NCBI RefSeq assembly: GCF_014202075.1
Contig: NZ_JACHFZ010000004.1
Coordinates: 310,001-374,000, forward strand
DNA: 64,000 nucleotides
Source: Brevundimonas basaltis
Lineage (GTDB): Bacteria; Pseudomonadota; Alphaproteobacteria; Caulobacterales; Caulobacteraceae
Reading direction: 5' to 3'
A program made the translations under genes and the position numbers. Under the pieces are notes generated by a model. It had not been told where the DNA came from. It did not search any database and was given only the letters and a program-made list of their open reading frames with translations. Positions 28,887 through 38,004 of this stretch are shown in pieces. Every line of letters begins with the position of its first letter. The first letter of the stretch is position 1.

Positions 28887-29082
28887 TCGGCATCGCCCGC
28901 CGAGGTTGACCGGGCGCATTTTTCCGGGAAATCGGCGGGAGCCCCGGAACCGATCCCGCCGATTGCTGTTTATCGATCGGACCAAGCGGCGATGCGCGCT
29001 CGACTAGTCCACCAGCGGCCCGGCCTCTGCCACGCCCCCCCGACGCAGGCCGGGCCGCTACCTTCTCAGGACATAGGTGATC

Positions 29083-29195
29083 GGGCTTAGGGCTTAGGTC
29101 GTAGAGATCAAGGTCCGGAATCCCGTGCCCGGGCCCAGGGCTTCGAGAGTCTGCTCCTCCTAAGTCCTAAGCCCTAAGCCCTAAGCCCCAAGCCC
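29083..29195. repeat. Inverted heptamer arrays, copy B
   Basis: Left arm 29083-29104 is GGGC, TTAGGGC, TTAGGTC, GTAG. Right arm 29161-29195 is TAAGTCC, three TAAGCCC and CAAGCCC in tandem. The 56-base spacer is unique. Flanking CCGAATCCC (29205 on) matches the reverse complement of the GGATTCGAGG flank of copy A, so the element extends beyond the heptamers. It ends 40 bases before the TetR start. Confidence 0.9.
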
Positions 29196-29234
29196 TCCCT
29201 TGCTCCGAATCCCGGGCGGCCCGATGCTGTCCCC

Positions 29235-29846
29235 ATGGCCGAATCGTCCGCCCGCCTGCGCGACCGCGCCGCCACCGAGGCTCTCATCGTCGAGGCCGGC
29301 GAGCGGATCCTCCTGCGCGACGGCTTCCCCGGTCTCAACGTCCAGACCCTGGCTGGCGAGGCGGGATGCGACCGCAAGCTGGTCTATCGCTATTTCGACG
29401 GCGCCGATGGGGTCGTGGCCCGCATCGCCGCCCGCGCCCACGCCGACCTGGTCCGGTCGCTCGACGCCGCCCCCGCCTCCGGGACCGAGTCCCTGCGCGC
29501 CTTTGCCCGCGAGAGCCTGTCGGCCTGGCTCGGCGCCCTGCGCGCCAGCCCCCTGACCCTGCGGCTGATGGCCTGGGCCCTGGTCGAATCCTCGCCCCTG
29601 CTCAACCGTATCGAGGCCGAGCGCTCGGCTGTGCTGCAGGCCTGGATGCGCGAGCGCCGTCCGCGACTGCGCACGCCGCCCGCCGGCGACGCCGTGGCCG
29701 TCAACGCCGTTCTGCTGGCCGCCGTCCAGCACCTCGCCCTCAGCGGCGGCGCCCGCCCCGGCGTCGGCGGCGTCGCCCTCGACGACGCCGGCTGGGCCCG
29801 CATCGAGACCGCGCTGGACGCCCTGCTGGTGGCCTTCCCGGAATAG
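29235..29846 (+). CDS. TetR family transcriptional regulator
   Basis: A 203-residue repressor-type protein. The N-terminal helix-turn-helix spans about residues 15-60 (LIVEAGERILLRDGF, VQTLAGEAGCDRKLVYRYF), with the standard YRYF end of the recognition helix. The C-terminal ligand/dimerisation domain is all-helical and Ala/Leu-rich with no recognisable ligand motif. ATG 29235 is the only sensible start. The gene is 37 bases upstream of a two-gene membrane-protein unit on the same strand, and probably controls it or itself. Confidence 0.9.
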   Translation: MAESSARLRDRAATEALIVEAGERILLRDGFPGLNVQTLAGEAGCDRKLVYRYFDGADGVVARIAARAHADLVRSLDAAPASGTESLRAFARESLSAWLGALRASPLTLRLMAWALVESSPLLNRIEAERSAVLQAWMRERRPRLRTPPAGDAVAVNAVLLAAVQHLALSGGARPGVGGVALDDAGWARIETALDALLVAFPE

Positions 29847-29883
29847 CGGGAGCCACCCTCCCTTTTCAGGCGTTGCCGCTTCC

Positions 29884-30714
29884 ATGAGCGCCAGCCTCGC
29901 CCTCGACCGCCGCCGCGAGCTCGCCTACGCCCGCGATCTGGCCCGCGCCTTCGGCGGCGCCCTGCTGTTCAGCCTGCCGCTGCTGATGACCATGGAAATG
30001 TGGTGGTTCGGCTTCATCCTCGAGCCGCTCCGCCTCGCGGTCTTCCTGCTCGTCGCCCTGCCGCTGCTGTTCGGCCTGGCCTTCTACGCCGGCTTCAGCG
30101 CCCAACATCGCGGCCTCGGCCACGCCCTGCTCGACACCCTTGTCGCCCTCGCCGTCGGGGCCATCACCGCCGCCGCCGTCCTGGCCCTGTTCGGCGTGCT
30201 CGAGCCCGGCGCCCCGCCAGGCCAGATCGTCGGTCAGCTGACCCTGCAGGCCGTCGCCGGCGCCATGGGGGCCCTGCTCGCCGGCCGCCAGCTCAGCGCC
30301 GGCGAGGAGGACATCGGCGATGAGGATCAGGCCGCCTATCCCGGCGAGCTGTTCCTGATGGTCGCCGGGGCCCTGTTCCTCGCCCTCAACATGGCCCCGA
30401 CCGAGGAGATGATCCTGATCGCCTACCGGATGAGCGCAGTCCAGGTCATCGCCCTGATCCTCGTCTCTCTCACCGTCATGCACGCCATCGTCTACAACAT
30501 CGGCTTTCCGGGCCAGGAAGCGCACACCCGCCCCTTCGCCGCCTTCGTCCACTACACCCTGGCCGGCTACGGCCTCGTGCTGCTGACCAGCCTGTATGTG
30601 CTGTGGGTGTTCGGACGGACGCAGGGCCACGGCCTGGCCGAGCTTGTCGACGCCGTGGTGGTCCTGTCCTTCCCCGGCGCGATCGGCGCCGCCGCCGCCC
30701 GGCTGCTGGTCTGA
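29884..30714 (+). CDS. DUF2391 / TIGR02587 family integral membrane protein
   Basis: A 276-residue protein with about eight membrane segments. FSLPLLMTMEMWWFGFILEP near the N-terminus and LNMAPTEEMILIAYRM in the middle are family hallmarks; the acidic loop AGEEDIGDEDQAAYPGE separates the two halves. The function of the family is unknown. It is usually paired with a TIGR02588 protein, as here, where the stop and next start share one base. Both follow the TetR gene. Confidence 0.85.
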   Translation: MSASLALDRRRELAYARDLARAFGGALLFSLPLLMTMEMWWFGFILEPLRLAVFLLVALPLLFGLAFYAGFSAQHRGLGHALLDTLVALAVGAITAAAVLALFGVLEPGAPPGQIVGQLTLQAVAGAMGALLAGRQLSAGEEDIGDEDQAAYPGELFLMVAGALFLALNMAPTEEMILIAYRMSAVQVIALILVSLTVMHAIVYNIGFPGQEAHTRPFAAFVHYTLAGYGLVLLTSLYVLWVFGRTQGHGLAELVDAVVVLSFPGAIGAAAARLLV

Positions 30715-31091
30715 TGGCCGCCCGCCGCAAGTCCGCGCCGCCCGCCCCCGCCCTGCTCGAATGGGCCATGGGCGGGCTCGGCCTGTTGCTGGTGCTCGCC
30801 GCCTTGGCCGTGATCGTCTTCGAAGCCCTGCGCGCCGGCGAACCGGCCCGGCTCGAGGCCCGCCTGATTGGGACCCGCCCCGCCGGCGCCGGCTGGCTGG
30901 CCGACGTCGAAGTCCGCAACCTCGGAGGCGAGACCGCCGCCGCCGTCGGGATCGAGGGCCGCCTCGGCGCCGAGACCGCCGAGGCCACCGTCGACTACGT
31001 CCCCGCCCACGGAAAGCATCGCGTCACCCTCGCCTTCGACGCCGACCCCCGCGCCGCCCGGGTCTCCGTCGCCGGCTGGTCGGAGCCCTGA
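30714..31091 (+). CDS. TIGR02588 family membrane-anchored protein
   Basis: A 125-residue protein with a single N-terminal membrane helix (WAMGGLGLLLVLAALAVIVF) and a C-terminal beta-rich domain (WLADVEVRNLGGETAAAVGIEG) that resembles a small Ig-like fold, probably periplasmic. The start is ATG 30714, overlapping the DUF2391 stop by one base. The adjacency with the DUF2391/TIGR02587 protein is conserved in other bacteria, so the two probably form one complex. Function unknown. Confidence 0.82.
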   Translation: MAARRKSAPPAPALLEWAMGGLGLLLVLAALAVIVFEALRAGEPARLEARLIGTRPAGAGWLADVEVRNLGGETAAAVGIEGRLGAETAEATVDYVPAHGKHRVTLAFDADPRAARVSVAGWSEP

Positions 31092-31132
31092 GCCGTTGAA
31101 CCCCTCGCCCCTTCGGCCTAGGCTGAAGCCGT

Positions 31133-33197
<2,065 letters not shown>

Positions 33198-33201
33198 GGG
33201 G

Positions 33202-33957
33202 CTAGGCCGCCTTCAGTCCCGCCAACGGCCGCACCTTCAGAAACACAAAGGCTCTGGGCTTGGTGGTAGACCCGTTGAGGCGCAGCAGCGTGGCCTCGAC
33301 TTGCCTCGTGCTTATCCAAGCCGAGACAGAAGGCGCTTGGACCCGATTCACATACCCAACTGTGATGCCATCAGCAGAAATTCGGACGGCATTGGGATCA
33401 TGAGGATGATCCGGTTCCGGCGTGAGTTCCAGCACCCCTCCCGGGACGAGTGCTGCACGGCTGTCTGGATAGTGGCGGTGGCCCGCCACTTCTATCACCG
33501 CATCACAAAACGCCTGCTCGGGATCGAATGGATCGATCAAGGAGAAGCCATCGCCAGGCAAACGAGCCTCAGTTGCGCCCAACAACGCCATAGGGCTCAC
33601 GCGGTCAGTGGTCTGAATGCGAAAGTGCTCAAGATAGGCGCCAAAGTCGGAACGCGTCGGCGGCGGAAGGCGCCTGAGGAAGGCTTCCAAGACATGGTCA
33701 TCGAAGATCGTCTTGTCGCTTCCGCGGGAATCGAACGCCGGGTACCCTAGGTATCCTGTCGCCCTAAGTTCGCTCTCTGTGCGCCCGTTGTTCTCCATCG
33801 AGAACTCTGCACCTTTCAGATAGCGAAACTCCACGCCGTCCGAAGTGCGCCGCACTTCTCCCACGATCCATCGCGTCCTCCCCGGCACTGTGAGAGGAGG
33901 TTCCCACGTCAGCGTAAGCCGCTTGGGTTCACTCAAGTATTCAATCCACTGCGACAT
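33202..33957 (-). CDS. HipA-N-subdomain-like protein with C-terminal HIRAN domain
   Basis: A 251-residue protein with two parts. Residues of about 153-245 look like a HIRAN domain, which binds DNA ends or damaged DNA in known cases: VIEVAGHRHYPD, GGVLELTPEPDHPHDPNAV, VGYVNRV. Residues of about 25-145 (RWIVGEVRRTSDGVEFRYLKG, FLRRLPPPTRSDFGAYL, LLGATEARLPGDGFSLI) resemble the N-terminal subdomain of HipA and HipS-type proteins; this is inferred from pattern, not searched. GC is clearly lower than in neighbours. It lies 2 bases after the kinase gene and must be co-expressed with it. Confidence 0.75.
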   Translation of the reverse strand: MSQWIEYLSEPKRLTLTWEPPLTVPGRTRWIVGEVRRTSDGVEFRYLKGAEFSMENNGRTESELRATGYLGYPAFDSRGSDKTIFDDHVLEAFLRRLPPPTRSDFGAYLEHFRIQTTDRVSPMALLGATEARLPGDGFSLIDPFDPEQAFCDAVIEVAGHRHYPDSRAALVPGGVLELTPEPDHPHDPNAVRISADGITVGYVNRVQAPSVSAWISTRQVEATLLRLNGSTTKPRAFVFLKVRPLAGLKAA

Positions 33958-33959
33958 CT

Positions 33960-34895
33960 TTAAGCTCCAATCGCAGCGATGACCGCGTCGCGCTTCGCTT
34001 TCAAAAGACGGGTGACAAAGTCCGCTCGCCGCTCCGTGAAGCGGATCGGGAACTCAGTCGCCGAGCAGGCATGAACAACGTCATCGATCGTAGAATCACG
34101 CAAGTGAATCACACGATCCATCTTCGTTCCATCCCTGCCGTGAACTTCCATAAACCGGCGGCACAGTTCGGCGTGCCTCGCGCTTTCGTCATTTCCCGCC
34201 AGCCAACCGCAATGGTGCATCCCTCGCGCGACAAAACGGTCGAATGCGGCCCCTGTAGTTAGCCGTCCCATGTCCTCATCTCTGATCGAAAAGCCGAGGC
34301 TGGTCCCATTGTCGAATATCGGCGCCAACGAGTGCGTCACTTGACCATCCGTAGAGACGCGAACCAGAAAGCCCCAGTTCTCCGAATGCCGATCCGTATT
34401 CCCGATGACGGCGTCGAACGCGATCGCCTCGGCCCACCAAGAATGCCAGTCCACCACTTGGTGGCTTCGTGTCAGCCAGATGTTTTCCCTCATGCTGCCG
34501 CGCCGGAAATCGGTTGTTCTGCCGAGGCCCTGAAACCGCTCGATGGCGTGAACGAACCTGAGGGGCTCGTGACCAGGGTGGCCGAAGAAGAACTCAACCA
34601 GCACTCCGGGGCGTCCAATGGCATCGGTCGCCAAGAAGGCTGGCGGGACCGGCAGCCCCATTTCCCGGGCCAACCTATAGGCAATGACCTCCGACCAGAT
34701 CTGCATTGCCCGATTGCCCGTGGGTTCCTTGAATACATAGCGATGCGCGCTCACGAGATCCGGTCGGGCCGTCGGATTGGGAGAGATCACAAACCTCTTC
34801 GGCTTCGCGCCTTGCGGCCCGAAGGGGTTGTCCTCGTCCAATTCCCACCGGGAGATGTCGACGACGTCGGGTAGGTGAACGGGGAGCCGTGCCAT
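33960..34895 (-). CDS. HipA-like protein kinase core
   Basis: A 311-residue protein with the HipA/PI3-4-kinase-like catalytic set: ATP lysine Lys56 in YVFKEP, catalytic loop GNTDRHSENW (Asp168, Asn173), and metal motif FDNG (Asp195). The N-terminal HipA subdomain is missing, and a HipA-N-like sequence occurs instead in the next gene, so this looks like a split HipA. No HTH antitoxin gene adjoins. ATG 34895 is chosen; a TTG ten codons upstream is possible. TATAAAAT just upstream of the ATG could be a -10 element, which would imply a very short leader. GC is lower than surroundings, suggesting transfer. Confidence 0.8.
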   Translation of the reverse strand: MARLPVHLPDVVDISRWELDEDNPFGPQGAKPKRFVISPNPTARPDLVSAHRYVFKEPTGNRAMQIWSEVIAYRLAREMGLPVPPAFLATDAIGRPGVLVEFFFGHPGHEPLRFVHAIERFQGLGRTTDFRRGSMRENIWLTRSHQVVDWHSWWAEAIAFDAVIGNTDRHSENWGFLVRVSTDGQVTHSLAPIFDNGTSLGFSIRDEDMGRLTTGAAFDRFVARGMHHCGWLAGNDESARHAELCRRFMEVHGRDGTKMDRVIHLRDSTIDDVVHACSATEFPIRFTERRADFVTRLLKAKRDAVIAAIGA

Positions 34896-34952
34896 CGAAG
34901 GGATTTTATACCTGCGATGCGTCAAAAGCGGACATATCGACTTTAGCAGCGC

Positions 34953-35612
34953 TCACTCACCCGCCATCCCCCGCAACGCCTCCTCGAACACCGCCGCCGG
35001 CTGCCCACCCGAGATCAGCCACTTCCCCTCCACCACCACGGCCGGCACGCCGCTGATCCCGCGCGAGACCCACAGCGCCTCCGCCGCCCGCACCTCCTCG
35101 GCATAGCGCCCCTCCGCCAGCACCGCCTCGGCCTCCCCCCGGTCCAGCCCCGCCGCCGCCGCCGCGTCGGCCAGCACATCGGCGTCCGTCATCGTCCGGC
35201 CCTCGGTGAAATGGGCCGTGAACAGCGCCCCCTTCAGCGCCCTCTGTTCCGCCATCCCGATCGTCCCCGCCCAGTGCAGCAGCCGGTGGGCGTCGAAGGT
35301 GTTCCAGATCCGGCTCGTCTCGCCCATCCGCATCTCGAACCCCGGCCAGGCCTCGGCCGCCCGCTCGGCGATCATCACCCGGTTCCGCGCCGACTGCTCC
35401 GGCGTCGCACCGTATTTCCCGGCCACATGTTCGACGATGTTCTGCCCCTCGGGCGGCATCTGCGGGTTCAGCTCGAACGGCTGGAAGCGCACCTGCGCCT
35501 CGATCCCCTCCCCCTTCAGCGTCTCCAGCGCCGCCTCCAGCCCGCCCAGCCCCACCACGCACCAGGGGCAGACGATGTCGGAGACGAAGTCGATGTGCAG
35601 GGACTTGGGCAT
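34953..35612 (-). CDS. DsbA family FrnE-like oxidoreductase
   Basis: A 219-residue thioredoxin-fold protein with active site CPWC in DIVCPWCVVGLGGLE and the cis-Pro loop GISGVPAVVVEGKW. FrnE-like features are RFQPFELNPQMPPEG and TFDAHRLLHWA. There is no signal peptide, so it acts in the cytoplasm; related proteins serve in oxidative-stress protection or as isomerases, and the role here is unproven. ATG 35612 gives MPKSLHIDFVSD; upstream in-frame codons run into the repeat region. Confidence 0.9.
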   Translation of the reverse strand: MPKSLHIDFVSDIVCPWCVVGLGGLEAALETLKGEGIEAQVRFQPFELNPQMPPEGQNIVEHVAGKYGATPEQSARNRVMIAERAAEAWPGFEMRMGETSRIWNTFDAHRLLHWAGTIGMAEQRALKGALFTAHFTEGRTMTDADVLADAAAAAGLDRGEAEAVLAEGRYAEEVRAAEALWVSRGISGVPAVVVEGKWLISGGQPAAVFEEALRGMAGE

Positions 35613-35658
35613 GGGTCGATCTCCGGGCGGGCCCTTCATATAGGGCTCGGGGCCGTCG

Positions 35659-35830
35659 GGTTCATCACAACGGGCACAACGAGACACGACGAACACAACG
35701 GGAGCCCACCTGTCCTCGCCCTTCGCGGGCCCTTGCCCGCAATTCCATCAATGGCGTCTCCCTGACGGGAGCCGCGGGCACCGGCCCCGTCGTGTCCGTT
35801 GTGAAATCGTTGTGCTCGTTGTGAAGAACC
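35659..35830. repeat. Inverted CACAACG-rich repeat
   Basis: The 400-base gap 35613-36012 has no credible gene. Its main content is a long imperfect inverted repeat: left arm 35659-35702 (TCACAACGGGCACAACGA, then ACGACGAACACAACGGG) against right arm 35787-35830 (CGTCGTGTCCGTTGTG, TCGTTGTGCTCGTTGTGA). Each arm is itself made of CACAACG-like units. The spacer is GC-rich and unique. It lies between divergent genes. Confidence 0.8.
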
Positions 35831-36012
35831 TCGGCTCTCCACAGCCGCCCAAACCCCATGACGCTGTGCTGACAATCCGGGAAATTATAGTCGGGTTATG
35901 CGGACGATTTCTGGCCTTTTCAGCGCCTTGGCTGAATCTAAACGCGATCTTCCCGCCCCATGAAAAACCGCGCGTAGACTTTCCTCCGCCAGCAACAAAG
36001 GACGCCACGCCC

Positions 36013-36597
36013 ATGCCCGACGCCAGACCCCTCACCGCCCCCCGAACGCGGCGGGACGGCGCCCGCCGGCCCGCCCCGAAGACCGTCTGGGAGGCGGTCC
36101 GCGCCGACTATATGGCCGGGCTGCCGGCGCATGAGTGCTGCCGGCGCCACGGGGTGACCATCGCGGCCCTGCGCTCCCGCGCCGCGCGCAACGGCTGGCG
36201 GCGCATCGACCAGCCGTGGACGCCGGCCAACGCCCTCGACCCGGCCGACGAAGGCGTCCAGCTGGAGCAGCGCAGCGAGGGCGACCTCGACCGCATCGAC
36301 ACTGGCGAACTGATCTTCGTCGCCCACCGCCGGATGCTGCGTTGCGTGCTGCGCGGCGACGCCGCCGGGGCCCTGCGCTGGGGCCGGGTCGGCAAGGCGC
36401 TGGAGGCGGAAGAGGCCGAGATGCGCCGCTACCTCTGTCAGGAAGAGGCGCTCAACAGCGCCCGGCTGGCCGAGGCGGCCGACGGCGCCGACTGGCTGCG
36501 CCCGACGCCGGGCTTTCTGGCGGCGGCCGATGCCGACTCTGCCGACTCTGCCATACCCAAATTTCCGGACCGGGCGGAGGCCGGGAAGGATGGGTGA
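36013..36597 (+). CDS. Helix-turn-helix protein of unknown function
   Basis: A 194-residue protein. Residues of about 25-60 (VWEAVRADYMAGLPAHECC, RRHGVTIAALRSRAARNGW) have the form of a resolvase/terminase-small-subunit-type helix-turn-helix with the usual R-x-R-A-x-x-x-G-W ending. The middle is helical and charged. The tail DADSADSAIPKF is encoded by a dispersed 36-base repeat, so the original C-terminus may have been replaced. ATG 36013 gives the first compact protein sequence. No phage genes are nearby; a packaging role is not supported. Confidence 0.72.
   Translation: MPDARPLTAPRTRRDGARRPAPKTVWEAVRADYMAGLPAHECCRRHGVTIAALRSRAARNGWRRIDQPWTPANALDPADEGVQLEQRSEGDLDRIDTGELIFVAHRRMLRCVLRGDAAGALRWGRVGKALEAEEAEMRRYLCQEEALNSARLAEAADGADWLRPTPGFLAAADADSADSAIPKFPDRAEAGKDG
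36532..36566 (-). repeat. 36-base dispersed repeat unit, copy inside the HTH gene
   Basis: Read on the minus strand it is AAATTTGGGTATGGCAGAG then TCGGCAGAGTCGGC. It matches two tandem units at 43546-43613 in the opposite orientation (there CGGTGTGGCGGAGTCGGCAG). It encodes the tail of the HTH protein. Confidence 0.8.
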
Positions 36598-36710
36598 TCC
36601 CCGCGCCTCCCGCGCCTGTGACCGCCGCAAACCTTGGCTTCCCGCCTCCCCGCCACTAGGTTCCGCCGCAACGACGGCGGACCCGCCGCGACCCTTTCAG
36701 GAGACGCCCC

Positions 36711-37814
36711 ATGCATGACGCGCCCCAATCCGACGCGGCCGCCCGCCTCGACAAGGAAAACCCGCTCGGCGTCGACGGCTTCGAATTCGTCGAGTTCACC
36801 GGTCCCGAGCCCGAGGCCATGATCGCCCGGCTCGAGCTGATGGGCTTCACCCGCACCCATGTGAACCCGGCCAACAAGGTCGTGCGCCTGAAGCAGGGCG
36901 ACATCACCATGCTGGTCAACCAGTCGCCGGCCGGTCAGGCGAAACAGTTCGCCGACGACCACGGCCCCTCGGCCAACGGCATGGCCTTCCGGGTCAAGGA
37001 CGCCAGGGCCGCCTACGAAGGCGCGGTGTCGCGCGGCGCCAAACCGGCCGAAGGTGCCGACGGCGGCGCGCTGGGCGGCGGCTATCCCTACATCCTGCAG
37101 GGCATCGGCGGCTCGCTGCTCTACATCGTCGACAAATACGGCGACGCCGGTTCGCTCTACGACGGCTGGGACGAGATCGAGGGCTGGGAGGAGGCCGAGC
37201 GCAAGAATTCGGTCGGCCTGTATTGCCTCGACCACCTGACCCACAACGTCAAACGCGGCCAGATGCGCACCTGGTCGGGCTTCTACGGCGACGTCTTCGC
37301 CTTCGAGGAGCAGAAATATTTCAACATCAAGGGCAAGGCGACCGGCCTCTTGTCCCAGGCGATGATCGCGCCCGACCGCGCCATCCGCATCCCGCTCAAC
37401 GAGAGCCAGGACGAGAACAGCCAGATCGAGGAATTCCTGCGCCGCTACAACGGCGAGGGCATCCAGCACATCGCCCTGCACACCGACAACATCTTCGAGA
37501 CGGTCGAGGAGATGAAGCGCCGCGGCATCCCCTTCCAGGACACCATCGAGACCTATTTCGACCTGATCGACAAACGCCTGCCGGGCCACGGCGAGGACGT
37601 GGCCCGCATGCGCGAGAACCGCATCCTGATCGACGGCTCGGTCGAGGACGGCCTGCTGCTGCAGATCTTCACCCAGGACACCTTCGGCCCGATCTTCTTC
37701 GAGATCATCCAGCGCAAGGGCAACCAGGCCTTCGGCGAGGGCAATTTCCAGGCCCTGTTCGACTCCATCGAGCTGGACCAGATCCGGCGCGGCGTCATCA
37801 AGGTGGATGCCTGA
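36711..37814 (+). CDS. hppD: 4-hydroxyphenylpyruvate dioxygenase
   Basis: Non-haem iron enzyme converting 4-hydroxyphenylpyruvate to homogentisate. Iron ligands are His175 (DHLTHNV), His253 (QHIALHT) and Glu331 (FFEIIQRKG), with the C-terminal helix FGEGNFQALFDSIE. The 367-residue length is normal. CAGGAGA lies just upstream of ATG 36711. The next step is catalysed by hmgA at 11957, far away on the other strand, so tyrosine catabolism is not a single operon. The end overlaps a 65-codon membrane-protein gene by 8 bases. Confidence 0.97.
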   Translation: MHDAPQSDAAARLDKENPLGVDGFEFVEFTGPEPEAMIARLELMGFTRTHVNPANKVVRLKQGDITMLVNQSPAGQAKQFADDHGPSANGMAFRVKDARAAYEGAVSRGAKPAEGADGGALGGGYPYILQGIGGSLLYIVDKYGDAGSLYDGWDEIEGWEEAERKNSVGLYCLDHLTHNVKRGQMRTWSGFYGDVFAFEEQKYFNIKGKATGLLSQAMIAPDRAIRIPLNESQDENSQIEEFLRRYNGEGIQHIALHTDNIFETVEEMKRRGIPFQDTIETYFDLIDKRLPGHGEDVARMRENRILIDGSVEDGLLLQIFTQDTFGPIFFEIIQRKGNQAFGEGNFQALFDSIELDQIRRGVIKVDA

Positions 37815-38004
37815 GTTTCGCCTCGGGCCGCCCGGCTGGCTGCCCTGGCTCGGCCCCCTCGTGGCGGCGGGGATCGGGGCGGCGGTCGGGGAATACGGCC
37901 TCGACGGGGATTTCGGGACGGTGCTGGCGGCGGCCCTGATCGGCGGCTTCCTGCCCATCCTCGGCAACGCCCTGTGGCGCTGGACCCACCGCCGCAAGGG
38001 CTAG
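37807..38004 (+). CDS. Small membrane protein of unknown function
   Basis: A 65-residue protein with two hydrophobic stretches (WLPWLGPLVAAGIGAAVG and VLAAALIGGFLPILGNALW) and a basic C-terminus WTHRRKG, consistent with a two-pass inner-membrane peptide. It starts inside the end of hppD (ATG 37807) and its TAG stop overlaps the TAG stop of dnaE2 on the other strand (CTAG). Coding is supported by the coupled start and clean hydrophobic pattern; no family is known to me. Confidence 0.6.
   Translation: MPEFRLGPPGWLPWLGPLVAAGIGAAVGEYGLDGDFGTVLAAALIGGFLPILGNALWRWTHRRKG

Noticed and set aside
28869..29090. 73-codon open frame upstream of the TetR gene
   Set aside because: No ribosome-binding site, no conserved pattern, and it runs into the heptamer array.
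36013..36597. Phage terminase small subunit / prophage remnant
   Set aside because: Only the HTH resembles terminase; there are no portal, capsid, tail or integrase genes anywhere in the window.
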